Below the pieces are notes generated by a model that saw only the letters and a program-made list of their open reading frames with translations, was not told the origin of the DNA and did not search any database. Both the position numbers and the translations under genes were made by a program. DNA of 64,000 nt from contig NC_053149.1 of assembly GCF_016808335.1 (NCBI RefSeq), positions 16,532,250-16,596,249 on the forward strand, read 5' to 3'. Source of the stretch: Panicum virgatum. Its lineage: Eukaryota > Streptophyta > Magnoliopsida > Poales > Poaceae. Positions 27,266 to 39,665 of the stretch are shown here, in pieces; the first letter of the stretch is position 1; each line of letters starts with the position of its first letter.

Positions 27266-30200
27266 CTTACCTTCTTTTTTCTTGTCACTCGTTGAACCAC
27301 GGGATTGCTTGTGATGCCATCACAGCACTTCAAGATGTAACATGGGGGTTCTGTTGACCTCATTGATGTAGTATACTTTTAATATATAAAGAAGTTCTTT
27401 TAATGGAATAAGTCCATTTTACCCCCTGAACTTGTCAATGAATCTGGATTACCCCCCCCCCCCCCCGAACTTCAAAACCAGGAATAGGGAGTCCCTGAAG
27501 TTTGAAAACCAGTTACATGACCCCCCCCCCCCCGACCCTGTTTTCCTCTGTTTTTCACTGGTTTTGACCAAGTCGCATGTCCACGTCAGCTTCCGCCTCC
27601 ACGTCACGCCCCTACACGTCACGCCCCTACACGTCACGCCAACTCCACGTCGGATCGAGCCGCGGGTCAAAAATCCTTTGCCCCACCTCTCGCTCTCTCT
27701 CTCTCCCCCGCAGTCGCGCCACCGCTCTCCTTCTGCAAGAACCCTAGCTCCGGCGGCGGGGGGACGAATCCCGGCCGTAGCCGCCGCTCCAGAAGAAGGC
27801 CGTGCGCAGCGCTGACCACCCGCCGCCCCTGTTGCAGCCGGTGAAGCTGCAGCTGCTGGTGACGCTGCAGCCGCCGGCGATGTGGATTTGAAGGCCCCTA
27901 CATCGTCGTGACAGGTGCGTGTTTGCCTCGATTGATTGGCATTTTGGGCTTTGAGGTGGTAGATCTGGAGGGTAGAATGCATTCGGAATTGAATGCGTGG
28001 TGGCGTTGAGTTGATTTCATTTTCCATTGATTTTAGGTGCTAGGATGGATCCACTTTCCAAGTTGACAGTTAGATTTCATTTCCTCAGAGAGTTCATTAA
28101 CCATGGCAAGAAGCTGAACTATGTGGGAGGTAGGGAAGCAATGAGCTGCATTGACAGAGACCTAGTGTCGTTGCCTGAGATTGTAGGACACTTGAAGGAC
28201 CACTGCAAGGTTGAGGAGGGGTCGATGCTGCATTGGTTGTTTCCTGGTGCAGAGTTAAGCAAAGGGCTTAGGGCACTGATTGATGATAAGTGTAACACCC
28301 TTGTGCTAATTGCGATGCTAATCATGTGCTTAACCCGCTAATTATGGACTTAAGCTCATCATTAGCGTTAATAGAGTTCGCGTGGTAAACATCGTTTAGC
28401 TGTGTTCGACCTCGTTTTTCTCCTTGATCCGAGCCTCAAATCAACTTTTGCCCAAAACGAAAGTTGTAGATCTTATTTTCCTCTACAACTTCTATTTTGA
28501 CCAAATTTCAAGTTCCTATATGAAATTTGGAGTTTCAACTGGTCAAAATCGGTTCAAAACTTTTCAAACGTGGCACTGTTCTTCTCCTGTGCATTACTGT
28601 GCTCGTACGCGAGTCCATTCCGTGACTGACCGCCGGCGACTCCACGCGTCAGCCGGCGTCGATCCTCACTCTCCGCGCATACGTGCAGACGCGTCCCTAT
28701 CCCTTCCCGAGGCCACGTCGCCCTTATCCATCCCTTGCCTCTCCTTCTTCCAGCTCGAGTCAAGCTGCCGCCGCGCAGAGCACGAGCTCGAGCCGCCGCC
28801 GAGCTCTGCGCCGACAACCCCTCGCCGTCCCACCTCGTCCTCTCGCGCCCAGCGCCGCGCGACCTCGCCCCGAAGCTCCTCCGTCCCTCCACGAACTCAG
28901 CCGCGCCCACACCCGGCCGGAATCGGGCCCCCAGACCGCCGGCCGCCATTGCCGCTCCGCCGAGCTCCGCCCCTCTCCGTCGAGCTCCCTCTCTCGGCCC
29001 TCCTCCGCCCAAATCGAGCCCTCGGTGAGCTCCCCCGCAACCCCCTCATCCTCCCCGACCTTCTCCCCGAGTGAATCCGGCGCCACCGCCGCGCACACGC
29101 CGCGGGGCTGCCCTGCGCAAGCGTGCGGGCCACCGCCGCGCGCCCCGAGGCCGCCGAGACTCCCTCGACGTCGCGCCGCCGCATCCCGTGGTCGTCCTGC
29201 TCCGCCGCGGCCGGAGCGGCCCGGCCGCCGCTGCCGCTCTGGCCTTGCGCTGCCGCCTCACTCCGCCTCGTGCCGACCCTGCGCGGGCCCCTGCACGCGA
29301 GCCCGCCCGCGCTGCGCCGCCGGCCGGCCGGCCCACAGCCGCCGCGTGCGCGCCTGGCCGCCGCCGGCGTGCACGGCCTGGGCAAGCAGGCAAAGCAGGG
29401 GAGGGGAGCCCCCTTTTCTCTCTCTGTCCCACTGCCGGGTGGGCCCCGCGGGTCAGTGAGGGGGGGGGTTAAAGATAGGTTTTGTTTTTTTTCTTTATTT
29501 TGGCTGAAATTTCTTAATTGCAAAACAATTCATAGAAAAATCCTAAAAATGCAAACTAAATTTTGTTAGGTTTCTAAAATCGAGATCTTCAGAAGAAAAA
29601 TACTGGTGCATGTGAAATGTCACTTTTGCCCCTGCTAAAAATTTGGTTTGTGTTTAATCTAGGTTTATTTAATACCAGTTGATCTATTGCTCTAAAAATT
29701 ATGAAATTTGCGCAGTAGCCTACTCCTTGCATGTGTAATCCACTGTAAAAATTTCATGTGCTGGTGTTGTACACTTTTGTGTAAATCTATTTATGTTTAG
29801 TTTACCTTGCTAGAGTTAAATAAATATTTTCGGTCATCAATAAATGTTGGAGAATTTATGTGGCATGTTTTATCAAAATCATGTTATGCTGGTAAATTCT
29901 TGTGGCTTGATCATATCTGCAAGTTAGGTGCTTGCTTTTAATTTGTTCCTAGCTAGGCTCTTTTCTTTTATAATTGTTGTAATTAATTCTTTCATGCATG
30001 TGTTTTTGCAACAAAACAAGCCCTGGTTAATTTGATCCATGTTGTTCTAGGGTTGTAATTAATACTTCGAAACGAGTGTAGTAACTTTTGCTTGATAGGA
30101 AACACTTCAGACTAAAAGACATTTGGACCAGGAATTCATATTAGCACTGAACCATCCCTTTTGAACCATAGTTAGGGCTGTTGTTATCGTTTTATCCCTG

Positions 30201-30770
30201 CATTCTTGTATGTTTACTGCATTGCCTTGCATCATTTCATGAGTCTCATGCATGGCATATTTTAATCGTATAGACGCGGAAATCGAAGTCGCATACGAGC
30301 TGATTGCCGAGCCGGTCCAGGAGCCTTCCGCAGAAGAAACGCAACCAGGAGAAGTCGTTGATCAAGCTCCCGAAGAAGCCACTAACCCTGCTGACCTGCA
30401 AGGCAAGCCCCGGAGTATATCCCTTATTTTAATTACTCCATGTTATATTTAAAGTATTGTGCATTTACGTTCAAGGAATTGATTAGAACCATAGATGCAT
30501 AATCTTAAATACCCAGTGTCCTTACTAGTGCAGTTATCGCTAGCACCGCTATACTTAAGTAAACTCGGTAGAAGACGGGTGATTTCCTGTCACCCGCGAG
30601 ATATAGGGTTGTTACTTCAGACAGTGTTATGAGAAATAATGCAATGAGAAGGGAATTGGAGACCGGGCGGAGGGAAAGTTGGACATGATTATGGATTAAA
30701 AGAAAGTTGAGTCTCCGCCTGTGTCGATTGAGGACCGTTCCGTTGCTGGCCCTTTGACTGAGGATTGAAC

Positions 30771-31259
30771 TAAGAATGGCAACGGGTCGGGTTCAGATCG
30801 GGTGGAGTCTCCGTGCACCCAAAACCGAAACCCGAAATCGAAACCCGAACCCGAACCCGAAACCGATTCGGGCGGAAATCCATCACCAAAACCAAACCAG
30901 CGGATACCCGAAACCCGAATGGATATCCGAAACCCGCAGATAAATATACACATATTCACATGTATAAACAAGAGGCAACAAATAATAAATATTTTCATGA
31001 CTCAACTTTCAATAAATTTAATAGTATAAGTAAACAAATTATCATTAACATATTATAAAACATGAGTTTTAATTCCAAATAATTTATTTCGGATATCTAT
31101 TGGATATCCACGGGTGGAAACCAAAACCCAAAACCGAACCCGAAACCAAACCCAAACCCGAACCTGAAAACCGTGGGCGAAAAACCAACACCAAACCCGA
31201 AACCCGAAAAACCGAAACCCGCGGATACCCGCACCGAACCCGATCCGCTGTCATCTCTA
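30771..31259. mobile_element. hAT-type MITE inside LTR copy 2, 489 bp
   Basis: Ends TAAGAATGGCAACGGG and, inverted, TAGAGATGACAGCGG, with an exact 8-bp duplication GATTGAAC (30763-30770, 31260-31267). Copy 1 of the LTR has the empty site, which proves insertion. The interior is rich in repeated ACCCGAAACC-type motifs. Confidence 0.92.
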
Positions 31260-32101
31260 GATTGAACAGTACTAACCACATGCCGGAAGTAGGAGGTAGT
31301 CGAAATCGGTAAGCTAATTACCTAAATTGCGTCGAAATCTGAGTCTCGACCTGCGGTGCTGGGTAGGGTTGACAGATGGTGAAGTGGCCCACGGGTTCAC
31401 CGGGTGTTCGCACGTGCGGGGCTCATCATCCGGGTGTTTGCGGGCTTGATTCAGACTTCGGGCTAATTATGGGAACAGTTGACGTGTGTGGCCCGACAGG
31501 GTTTTCACGTGTCGTGTGAGTTAGGTCCACCTTGCAAGGTTAAATCGGATCGATTCGCCGTGTCTCGCGGATATGAGAGCCTTGGTCAATGCGTCGCATC
31601 GTAGTAAGGATTGAAAGGACAGAAAAATGAAAGGTGGATGTATGGTTATGTTCTTTAAAAGATAATATGATCATCCATGTGTGTATTAGCTGTTCAGGCA
31701 AATCTAGTGTTATTTATCAAACTAATTGGAGCTATAATATTGAAAGGAAAAAGTTTAAATAACCCCCCAGACTATGATACGTTGGATACATAGGACTCTG
31801 AGGTATGAAACCATATACCAGGCACATTAAACTTTTGCAAATGGTACAAACAACCCCCCAAGGCGGTATTGGAGCCCGGTTTTGCCCGCGTGGCTGTCCA
31901 CCCTGGCTTCCCCCGCCACCGTATCTCTTGTCCCCGCCTGTCAGACCACCAGGGTGCTCTCGCTGCTGAAATAGGGCTGAAGAGGAGGCGGGCAGCCGGC
32001 TTATTTTGGCGCGAAGAGAAGTGCGGCGGCGGGGAAAAAGGAGGCGAGCAGGTTGCGGTCCGGTGAGGGAGGAAGGCTCCTAGGGCTGGCGAGGCGACCT
32101 G

Positions 32102-32745
32102 ATGGCCGAATCGACCTCCTCCTGGGTCTCTTCTACAGGGGCGCGACCATCATCGAAGGGGCCGCCGGTGCCTGCCCGCGAAGGTCCTCTGGACTATGCG
32201 CCTGCGGTGATTTGCCGGTGCGGGCTGAAGGCACCGAGGAGGGTTTCGTGGAGCGACGACAACCCGGGGCGCAGGTACTACCGATGCAGCAGGGCACGGG
32301 TAAGGATGAGTCTCTTTGTTGTTGATTTTGTTTGGAATGGTTCAGGAACAATTCCTTCTTGATGTGCTTTGTTCCTTTACAGTCATCTATGGACTGCAAG
32401 TTCTTCTCGTGGTTTGATGGTGAGCATTCTGAATTCATGAAGACCTTGTTGATAGATCTTCGGAATGCTGTGTGGAGGATTAAGGCAGAGAGAGATGAGG
32501 TTGATGAGCTTCAGAGTGTTGATGTGACTGTAAGCAGGGAGCTTGAAGATCAAAAGAAGATGAACCAAAGTCTGCAGGAAGAACGAGAAGGAATGAAAAA
32601 GAAGTTGGCAGAGAAGGATGAATTGCTACAAGCAATGGCTATGAAGATGTGTGCAGGGGATAGGTCTAGATCAGTCTGTTCCTTTGTGTGTGTATTTGTG
32701 GTTGGTGTGATGCTAGGTGTGATGTTAGGTGTTGTGATGGCTTGA
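32102..32745 (+). CDS. GRF-type zinc-finger, coiled-coil, membrane-anchored protein of the inner MULE
   Basis: Two exons, 32102-32299 and 32383-32745, joined at CGG|GTAAGG and TTACAG|TCA in phase 0 give 186 residues. Residues 36-78 form a GRF zinc finger: CRCG with C38 and C40, then SWSDDNPGRRYYRC with C62, then C71KFFSWFDGE. The usual Zn ligands are all present. About residues 85-155 are heptad-rich (RELEDQKKMNQSLQEEREGM), and 164-186 form a hydrophobic C-terminal segment like a tail anchor. Many plant GRF proteins share this finger plus coiled coil plus TM plan, but their role is unknown. The gene converges on the transposase gene with a gap of about 440 bp. A broken homologue sits in the outer MULE. 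What it does for transposition is unknown; a mudrB-like accessory role is inference. Confidence 0.85.
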
Positions 32746-33188
32746 TGTCAGGTGCTGTCCAGGATTGATGCATTTTGTGTGTAAGGCATGAATGAATGAA
32801 TGAGCTATTTTGTGTTGACCTCAATGAATCTCAGAGCAGTTCACAATAAAAATGTGCATTTTGTGCATCTCAAACCAGTTCACAATAGGAATGCATAATT
32901 GAACAACTGGAACAAGAGCATATGAATTTGTGCAAATTAAAGTGCAGTTAGTTGCACTTATATCCATATCTATGTTTGTGCTACCCTTCAAGGACTGGTG
33001 AAGTCAGGTGTTACATGAAGTTTTCACAAAAGACCAAGCAAAAGACATGTTCATCCAAAAGGCTGCACAAGTGCATCATGCACTTCTAGTGCCAGGTCCT
33101 ACATGGACACTAAATATAATACATTGTTCATCCAAAAGACTAACTGAACTAGCTGATCTATTACTATTGTCTTCCCTACTGCCTATTA

Positions 33189-36100
33189 CTAGATGTTGTC
33201 CCCAAACAACAGATGGGCAATTCTTGAACGCCTTAGAGATGTCCCTCCTTGGCTTGCTGGCTGGGTAATGGAACTTGTCTGGCTGCCCCAGGTACCTTGT
33301 GCGGGAGCATGGACAGGAACTTGAGCAGGGCCTTGAGCCAGGTCCTACAAATGGAGAGGTGTAAATTTTTATAGAAACAGAAATGCCATAGGACACTGAG
33401 GGCCTCACATACCTCACTAAGTTTCCTCTTTTTACCCCTGGATGTAGATTGTCGATTTGCCGAAGTTGATGGCTGCCCATCTTTCTTCGTCTTCTTTGCA
33501 TCCCTCTTTATATGTGCATTCTTTTTTTTGCCTGCTTCTGGGTTCTTTGGACACCTTCTTGCATTGTGAGTTGATTTTCCACACAGCCTGCAAGTCATCT
33601 TTGTGCCAACCCTGCTAAGCTTTGTCCCCTTTGGTGCCTCACCAGGCTCCCTCCTTCTCTCAGTTTTGGGCCTACCTGGCATCTTGACAAAACCTGGAGG
33701 TTCTGGCCTTGGCATATCAGAAATTGGCCAATTGGCTGGGCCCTCAACTGGCTGCAGGACATGAGCATAGGTTTTATTGTACTCTGACACAGAGAAACAT
33801 GGAGCTATAAATTCATCCAGCACTTTGGAAGCTTTGTAGATGCAGCTGATGGCATGGCAGCAGGGCAGTCCTGAAAGCTGCCAGTACCTACATGAGCAAG
33901 TCCTTTGCTCCAAGCTGACAATGAACCTGTGACTCTCTTTCATCTGCACCTCAAAGCCATCATCTCCATTCCACAGCACATCACATTTGCCTGACCTTAT
34001 GATGTTGACCTTCAGCTTCTTGAAAATGTTAGGGCAAATTGTCCCTGTCCACTTCTCTGCCCTTGCTCTGTTCTCTTGAATCCTCACCATTAACTTCTTC
34101 CTAATTGCTTCATTCATGGAAATAACAGGAAAGAATCTTGCATCCATGATGCAGTTGTTGAAGCTCTCACACAGATTATTGTCCACGGAGTCACAATTGG
34201 ATCCCAACCTGAAGAATGCTCTGCTCCAGTGCTCAGGGCTAGTCTTCATCATATCCTGAGCTCCTTGTGGTGTATCTTGAGCTAGGCGGGCCCTATTGTA
34301 ATTGAAAAGTATTCTATTAGGTGCCTTAGCACAACCCCACCATTTCTTTTGCAACTCCTTATCTGTATGTATCTTCCTCCAATTTGCATATATATGCCTT
34401 GCACACATCCTGTGTTCAGCATTAGGAACCAGTTCACTCACTGCCTTTAGCAAGCCCTGTATATGAAGCATCACAATTATCAGATGTATACAATTAAGGA
34501 ATTGCTACAATTGAGGACAGAAACCATTCATAGAGAGGGTACTCCTTACCTTTTGTTGGTCAGATATTACCACCCAATCTTCCCCTCCATTGCAGATGTC
34601 GAGATCTTTCTGTAGCAGCCCTAGAAACCAGTACCAGGATTCATATGTTTCAGTTGCCACAGCAGCCCAAGCAACAGGGTACATTTGATTATTACCATCT
34701 CTACCTATTGCACAGAGCAACTGCCCATTGTTGGCACCTTTGAACCAACACCCATCCAATCCTATTACCCTTCTACATCCAGCTTTGAATCCTTTTTTCA
34801 GAGCATCAAAGCAAATATAGAACCTTTCAAAGACATGCCTGTCCTCAATTTCAGGGTCTAAACAGACCACAACTGTTGAGCCAGGATTGCTCCTAAGAAG
34901 CTCGGCCTGATAGTCATAAACCCTAGTGTACTCACCCTTCATGGAATCTAGAGCAGCCTTTAGAACTAATGATTTTGCTCTCTTGCACTTGGCAATGGAC
35001 ACATCTGCAAGCAGGTCTTTAAGCACTGCTTTCTTGATAAGGCCAACCTTCCAGGTGGGATTATCTTTGATTTCACTGTAATAATGTTTTGCAATCACGT
35101 TTGATGTGACCAACTTGTTGTCTCTCCTTGGTGGGCAAGTATGTTCATCAACAAAGGTAACAACTTTGAACCACTCAGACCTGCTGGTGATGGAACCATA
35201 TATCAGCCACTTGCAACCTTTCCAAGTACACATAGCCCTCACCTTTTTCTTCTCATCCTTTACAAACTTGATGTGCTTGTGAGTTGCTATGCCATATTTT
35301 ACCACTGCCTTCTTGAATTGCCTACTGCTCCTAAAGGCCATTCCAAGTGTGAAGATAGGAACTGCAGCCTTGCTGTCATATCGGTTCTCTATGCTCTTCC
35401 ACCTTTGTGTCTCTCCATCACTGTCTTCTTCATAGGAATAGGCATCACTAGAGTCGTAGCATGGGCTACCAGGATCATCTAAGTTTGGCACTTCGGCCAC
35501 AACATCTTCAAGCCTGATTTCTCCAAGCTGGTTCCCATGGACTCCAAGCTTCTTAGCCTTTATATTGCGCTTAATCTCTTTTGCAAATTTCTTCAACTGT
35601 TGGCCTTCTTCGTCATCAGCAGAACTGTCATCTTCTGGTGGCTGCTTGTACTCTTCATCTGATGTGTCATTGTCACTGTTGTCTTCATGAGCATTGCCAT
35701 CAGCATCATCTACCTCGTCATCAGCAGAACCATCAACATAGCTCTGCTCATATTCGCTTCTACCACTCATATAGCATTCAGCCTCATTGTAGTCTTGTGA
35801 AATCTTAGGTGGGGATCTATAGAACTGCATAAAACTCCTCCAATCCTTATCCTTTTTTCTCAGGACTCTGCTCAACACACTGCATACCATAGACTTCCTC
35901 GACATATATGTCTGCAGCACCTCCATCAGTCATGTTATCAGCCATCCATTGGCATGATGCATCATCAGTAAGTAACAAAAGGCCATCTGACAATTGGCAA
36001 CCAGGCTTCAACCAATGCAACCTGTAGCAGCTCGAGTGGGTCACATGATCAGCAAGATGACCCTTGATCTCTGGATAAGATATCTTGTCCAACTCAACTT

Positions 36101-36194
36101 CGGACATCCCTGTTCTCCCTCCAACATATTGCAACTGCCCACCGGTATTGAGAAATGACCCACCAAAGTGAAACCGAACAGCAAGATTATCCAT
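33189..36194 (-). CDS. MuDR/MULE transposase of the inner MULE, one apparent frameshift
   Basis: Exons 36194-34550, 34456-33413 and 33344-33189 join at good GT-AG sites (for example CAACAAAAG|GTAAGG) and encode about 947 residues if one base is ignored. N-terminal residues 1-85 form a plant MULE-specific domain, followed by an acidic linker. A MuDR DNA-binding domain (about 280-345) comes next, then the MULE transposase core with VIGLDGCWFKG, VISDQQKG (about D545) and NNLCESFNN (about E645) as DDE residues. A SWIM finger (CSC...CCH, about 734-749) and a CCHC knuckle (CRLCGKSTHNARRC) follow. Near 35853-35858 a run of six A on the coding strand shifts the frame; five A would keep homology with the outer copy. 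The GT...AG alternative I tried for skipping it gives a stop. The gene is therefore either slightly defective, a sequencing error, or uses an unseen splice. Confidence 0.87.
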
Positions 36195-39100
36195 CCTGCA
36201 ATATCAAAACATGTGCAGCAATCATACATCAAAATCTTACGCATTTGTATACTTTTACCCCAACCTGCAGGAACCTAATACCCCCCAAAAAAACCCCAAC
36301 TTTTCACCAAAATAACCTAAACCCACAACCCTAACGCCTAAAATCCAAACTATGTCTACTACAAACAAGCCGAATACATAAAACTACACTACTTCATCGC
36401 CATTTACTTCCAAAATTCCCCTCCCATAGAAACCCTCATTCCCATACCTAGTCCAATCACGACCAAACCTTGGGGCAAAAATGGGTGAACGGCAAAGCGG
36501 GGACTAACCTCTTGCTCCTGCGCCAGACCGCTTAGCGAACGGACCTCCTGATCATGAACCCGCCGTGCGCCTTGCCGGAGACGACGGAGACGCCTCGGAG
36601 AAGACGAGGAGACCGAGAAACAGACAGAGGAGGCGGAGTCGTCCGGGACTGGTCCGCCCCTTTGGTCCGCGCTGGGCTTCCCCTTTTGTCCATGGTGGTC
36701 TGACAGGCGGGGACAAGAGACACGGTGGCGGGGGAAGCCAGGGTGGACAGCCACGCGGGCAAAACCGGGCTCCAATACCGCCTTGGGGGGTTGTTTGTAC
36801 CATTTGCAAAAGTTTAATGTGTCTGGTATATGGTTTCATACCTCAGAGTCCTATGTATCCAACGTATCATAGTCTGGGGGGTTATTTAAACTTTTTCCAA
36901 TATTGAAAGTAAGGATCCAGTACTAGTGGCTTTTCAGCAAAAGAACTCCAGAGCCAAAAGCCTTGCATATTTAGGAGTCGGCTAAGTATATACCAATAGT
37001 TGAGTAAGCCTTACTGAGTATTAGAGTACTCAGGGTTTGGTTGTAAACCTTCTGAGCAGGCTGTATTCCAGAAGACTTCGAGGAAATCGGTGCGTCCTGG
37101 ATTGGTCAGTCTCTTCCTCCAGGTTGGACGGTCGAGTGGGTCCCGTCTTCTCCGTGAAGTGCAGGCAGGTGAGCCTCACATCAGTGGGCAAGATGTGAAG
37201 CTCTTCTTTTGTCATCGACGTTATCTACCGTACTGTATTTTGAAACTTGTTTTAAACTGGTTGTATGTTCCACTGCGTTGAACTCTGTATACGAAATGTA
37301 ACCCTGGCTTGTAAAACTTTATTGTAAATTAATTTGGAGGCTTTTGTTTAACTCTGGTTGTAAGTTAAGTTTGAAAACTTTTGTTGCTTGTAATCACCTG
37401 TGCTCGTCTTTTGGCGAGAGTTCCCATATAATCGATCCTGGTTATAGCAGGCAATCTGGGTGTACTGGTGAAGTGCAGTATCGGAGGATTAAGTTAAATG
37501 GTTAATTAGTGCACTTGATCGATATTATTTGGACTGTTCTGTGACAATAAGGCATGCCTGGATATGGTTGATTGTATCACAGATGGAGGTGTAGCTGATA
37601 TATATGTAGAGCATGGTGTGGAAAGTAGTGATGATGCACAAGATGATGCAGATTATAACCAAGAGAAAGAGATGGAGGTTGGCAGTGAGGTAGGCAAATC
37701 AGATAGTGATGATGCAGTGCAAGTTATTGGCTGCAAGAAGGTGACCAGCAGTAAATCTTCCCCCAAAGATTATGGAAAAGATATAGCCAAGCTGAAGAAG
37801 TTTTATGGGTCCATAACTGGTGAGAAGTCTACATGCAGCAAGAGGTTAGATTTGTCAGCAAAGATGAATGCAGGAGAGTTTAGTTCTAGTACCATGATAG
37901 ACAAGGTAGTAGCTGAAGGAGGCAGTTCATCTGATAGTGATTTTTTACCTGGTGATGATAGTTGTTCTAAGGTTGATGAGGAAGCTGAACAAATTATGAA
38001 TAGATTCAAGGAGTACAAGAGGAATTGCAAAAAAGGTCAAGTACCAACTTTGGATGACCTTGATTTCTGTGGAAAGGTTCCTGTAACTCATGGTGAGATG
38101 GGAGCAACAGATGAAGGGAATGAGACTCCTTATGCTGACAGTAGTGATGGTGAGGAGGAGTCATTTGATGAGCTAGGCAGTGATGGAGAAATTGTGAGCC
38201 ACAATAATGAGTTTCCTAGGTACAAGGATAAAGGTCCTAGGTCTGTTTTATGTTTGGGGATGAAATTTGCAGAGAAGAAGGAATTCAAAAATGCAGTGAC
38301 CAAGTATGCATTGGATTCAAGAAAGGTTATCAACTTTGTTAAGGATGAAGGGTACAGAGTTAGGGCTAAATGTGACTGGCCAACATGCCCTTGGGTTTGT
38401 CTGCTGTCAACCAACATAAGAATTGAGGGCTGGCAGATTAGCACTTTCACTGATGAGCTTACTTGTCTTGATAGAAGAGACAATAAATTGGTGACAGCAA
38501 AGAGGATAGCTGACAAGTATGACAGCAGAATTAGAGCAAACCCTCATTGGGATTGAGCAATTCAAGAAAACATATGCCCATTGCTTGGAGCCTGCGGAGG
38601 GAATGCAGGCTTGGGCAGTGTCTAACAGTCCAAAGCCTAGAGCCCCTGGATATGTAAAGATGCCTGGCAGGCCAAAAAAACAACAGGAAGAGAGAATCTG
38701 GAGAAAAGCCTAAGACAACAAGAGTGTCAAAAAGTTGGAACTCGAATCAGATGCAGCAAGTGCAAGGGTGTAGGCCACAACATTAGTTCATGTGATAGAA
38801 GGCATGGAGTAGCATCAGGACCTGCTGCATTCACTGGAAGCCAGAGCAGTGCAGCTCGAAATGCAGCACCTTCAGCAGTAGGACCCAATCCAACTGCTTC
38901 TGCAGGCCCAAATGCTATGGTTAGTAGTCATTTGGTTGCTTTTACCCTTGCTATCTGTCACATTTCATCACTAACCAATTGTATGTCCCTCATAGGTTCT
39001 TGTTCATGACTCCCAACATAGTGCAGTGAACTCAAGAAAAAGGAAAAGTGTAGCCTCTACATCTAACAGCACTGCCGAAAACTCAAAGGTCTGTACTCAA

Positions 39101-39665
39101 TTTGTACCATACAATTTGTACCCTAATTGCAATACTAACACATTGCTCCATTTTGATTCAGGACATGTATGTCAAAACCTCAGCCACTGCAAGGGTCTAC
39201 ACAAGGTCTGGTGGTTCTGGAGCATTGAACCTAGAGGCTAACATCCCAACATCTCAAGCAAATTCCAAAGTCACAGTCCAGGTCACATCTGGCCATGCAA
39301 AAGCTCAAGTCAAAGCTAAAGAACCAGAGAGGAAGAAACTTACACCAAAAAGGGCAAGATCTCTTCCACGGTTGTTGATGTCACCTGAGAAGTGAATACC
39401 CCAACCAATGTTATGTACCAGTTGATGTGTCAGTTATGGATGTAGCCAAACTTGTGGCCTGTTAGTACTTTCCTATGTGTGCCAAACTTGTAGCCTTTGT
39501 TATGTGTGCATTTTAAACTTGTCCTGAATTAAAGCCAAACTTGTGGCCTACATTACACTTGCCTGACAATTTGTGACATGCATTCCTTGCACAAACAGCA
39601 GCAATAGAGTTACACATTACATAGTCAAGTAGTTCAAAGGACTCAATGTCATGAGCACAAGGATA

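Larger units (their letters stand above)
31746..36898. mobile_element. inner Mutator-like element, structurally complete, 5,153 bp
   Basis: Inverted repeats of about 205 bp (31746-31951 and 36694-36898) start GGAAAAAGTTTAAATAACCC. The target duplication is AATATTGAAA (31736-31745, 36899-36908), 10 bp by my count against the usual 9. It carries two convergent genes: a GRF zinc-finger protein on plus and a MuDR-type transposase on minus. Both begin just inside the TIRs, as mudrA and mudrB do in MuDR. The near-identical TIRs and coherent genes suggest fairly recent activity. It lies inside LTR copy 2. Confidence 0.93.
28291..37546 (+). mobile_element. solo LTR copy 2, inserted in the outer transposase exon and itself hit twice
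   Basis: Begins TGTAACACCC and ends CTGTGACA, with an exact 5-bp duplication ATAAG (28286-28290, 37547-37551). Removing the inner MULE and hAT MITE leaves about 3.6 kb, matching copy 1 (3,561 bp) segment by segment in the opposite orientation. For example, GGATTGAACAGTAC is uninterrupted in copy 1. No retroviral-type protein frame is present, so it is a solo LTR. GC-rich ORFs at 28424-29520 are judged non-coding. Confidence 0.83.
28045..39395 (+). pseudogene. MuDR-type transposase of the outer MULE, interrupted and internally deleted
   Basis: The first exon piece is 28045-28290, starting MDPLSKLTVRFHF and homologous to the N-terminus of the inner transposase. An LTR element follows, after which coding resumes in the same frame at 37552 and runs to a stop at 38556. 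This part contains an acidic linker and the MuDR DNA-binding region (LGMKFAEKKEFKNAVTKYAL...). The frame ends after ANPHWD. The next homologous segment, in another frame at about 38560-38710, is the tail (KKTYAHCLEPAEG, PGYVKMPGRPKK), so about 400 residues with the DDE catalytic core and most of the SWIM region are missing. A CCHC knuckle (CSKCKGVGHNISSC, about 38750) and a Ser/Lys-rich tail to 39395 remain. It cannot encode an active transposase. Confidence 0.85.

Noticed and set aside
28424..29523. Several 100-258 codon ORFs on both strands in LTR copy 2
   Set aside because: Same GC-rich low-complexity cause; overlapping frames on both strands and no conserved start or motif.
35847..36000. 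An intron (GTATGC...TATGCAG) to bypass the frameshift in the inner transposase
   Set aside because: Joining at those sites creates an immediate stop, and the skipped part is homologous to coding sequence in the outer transposase.
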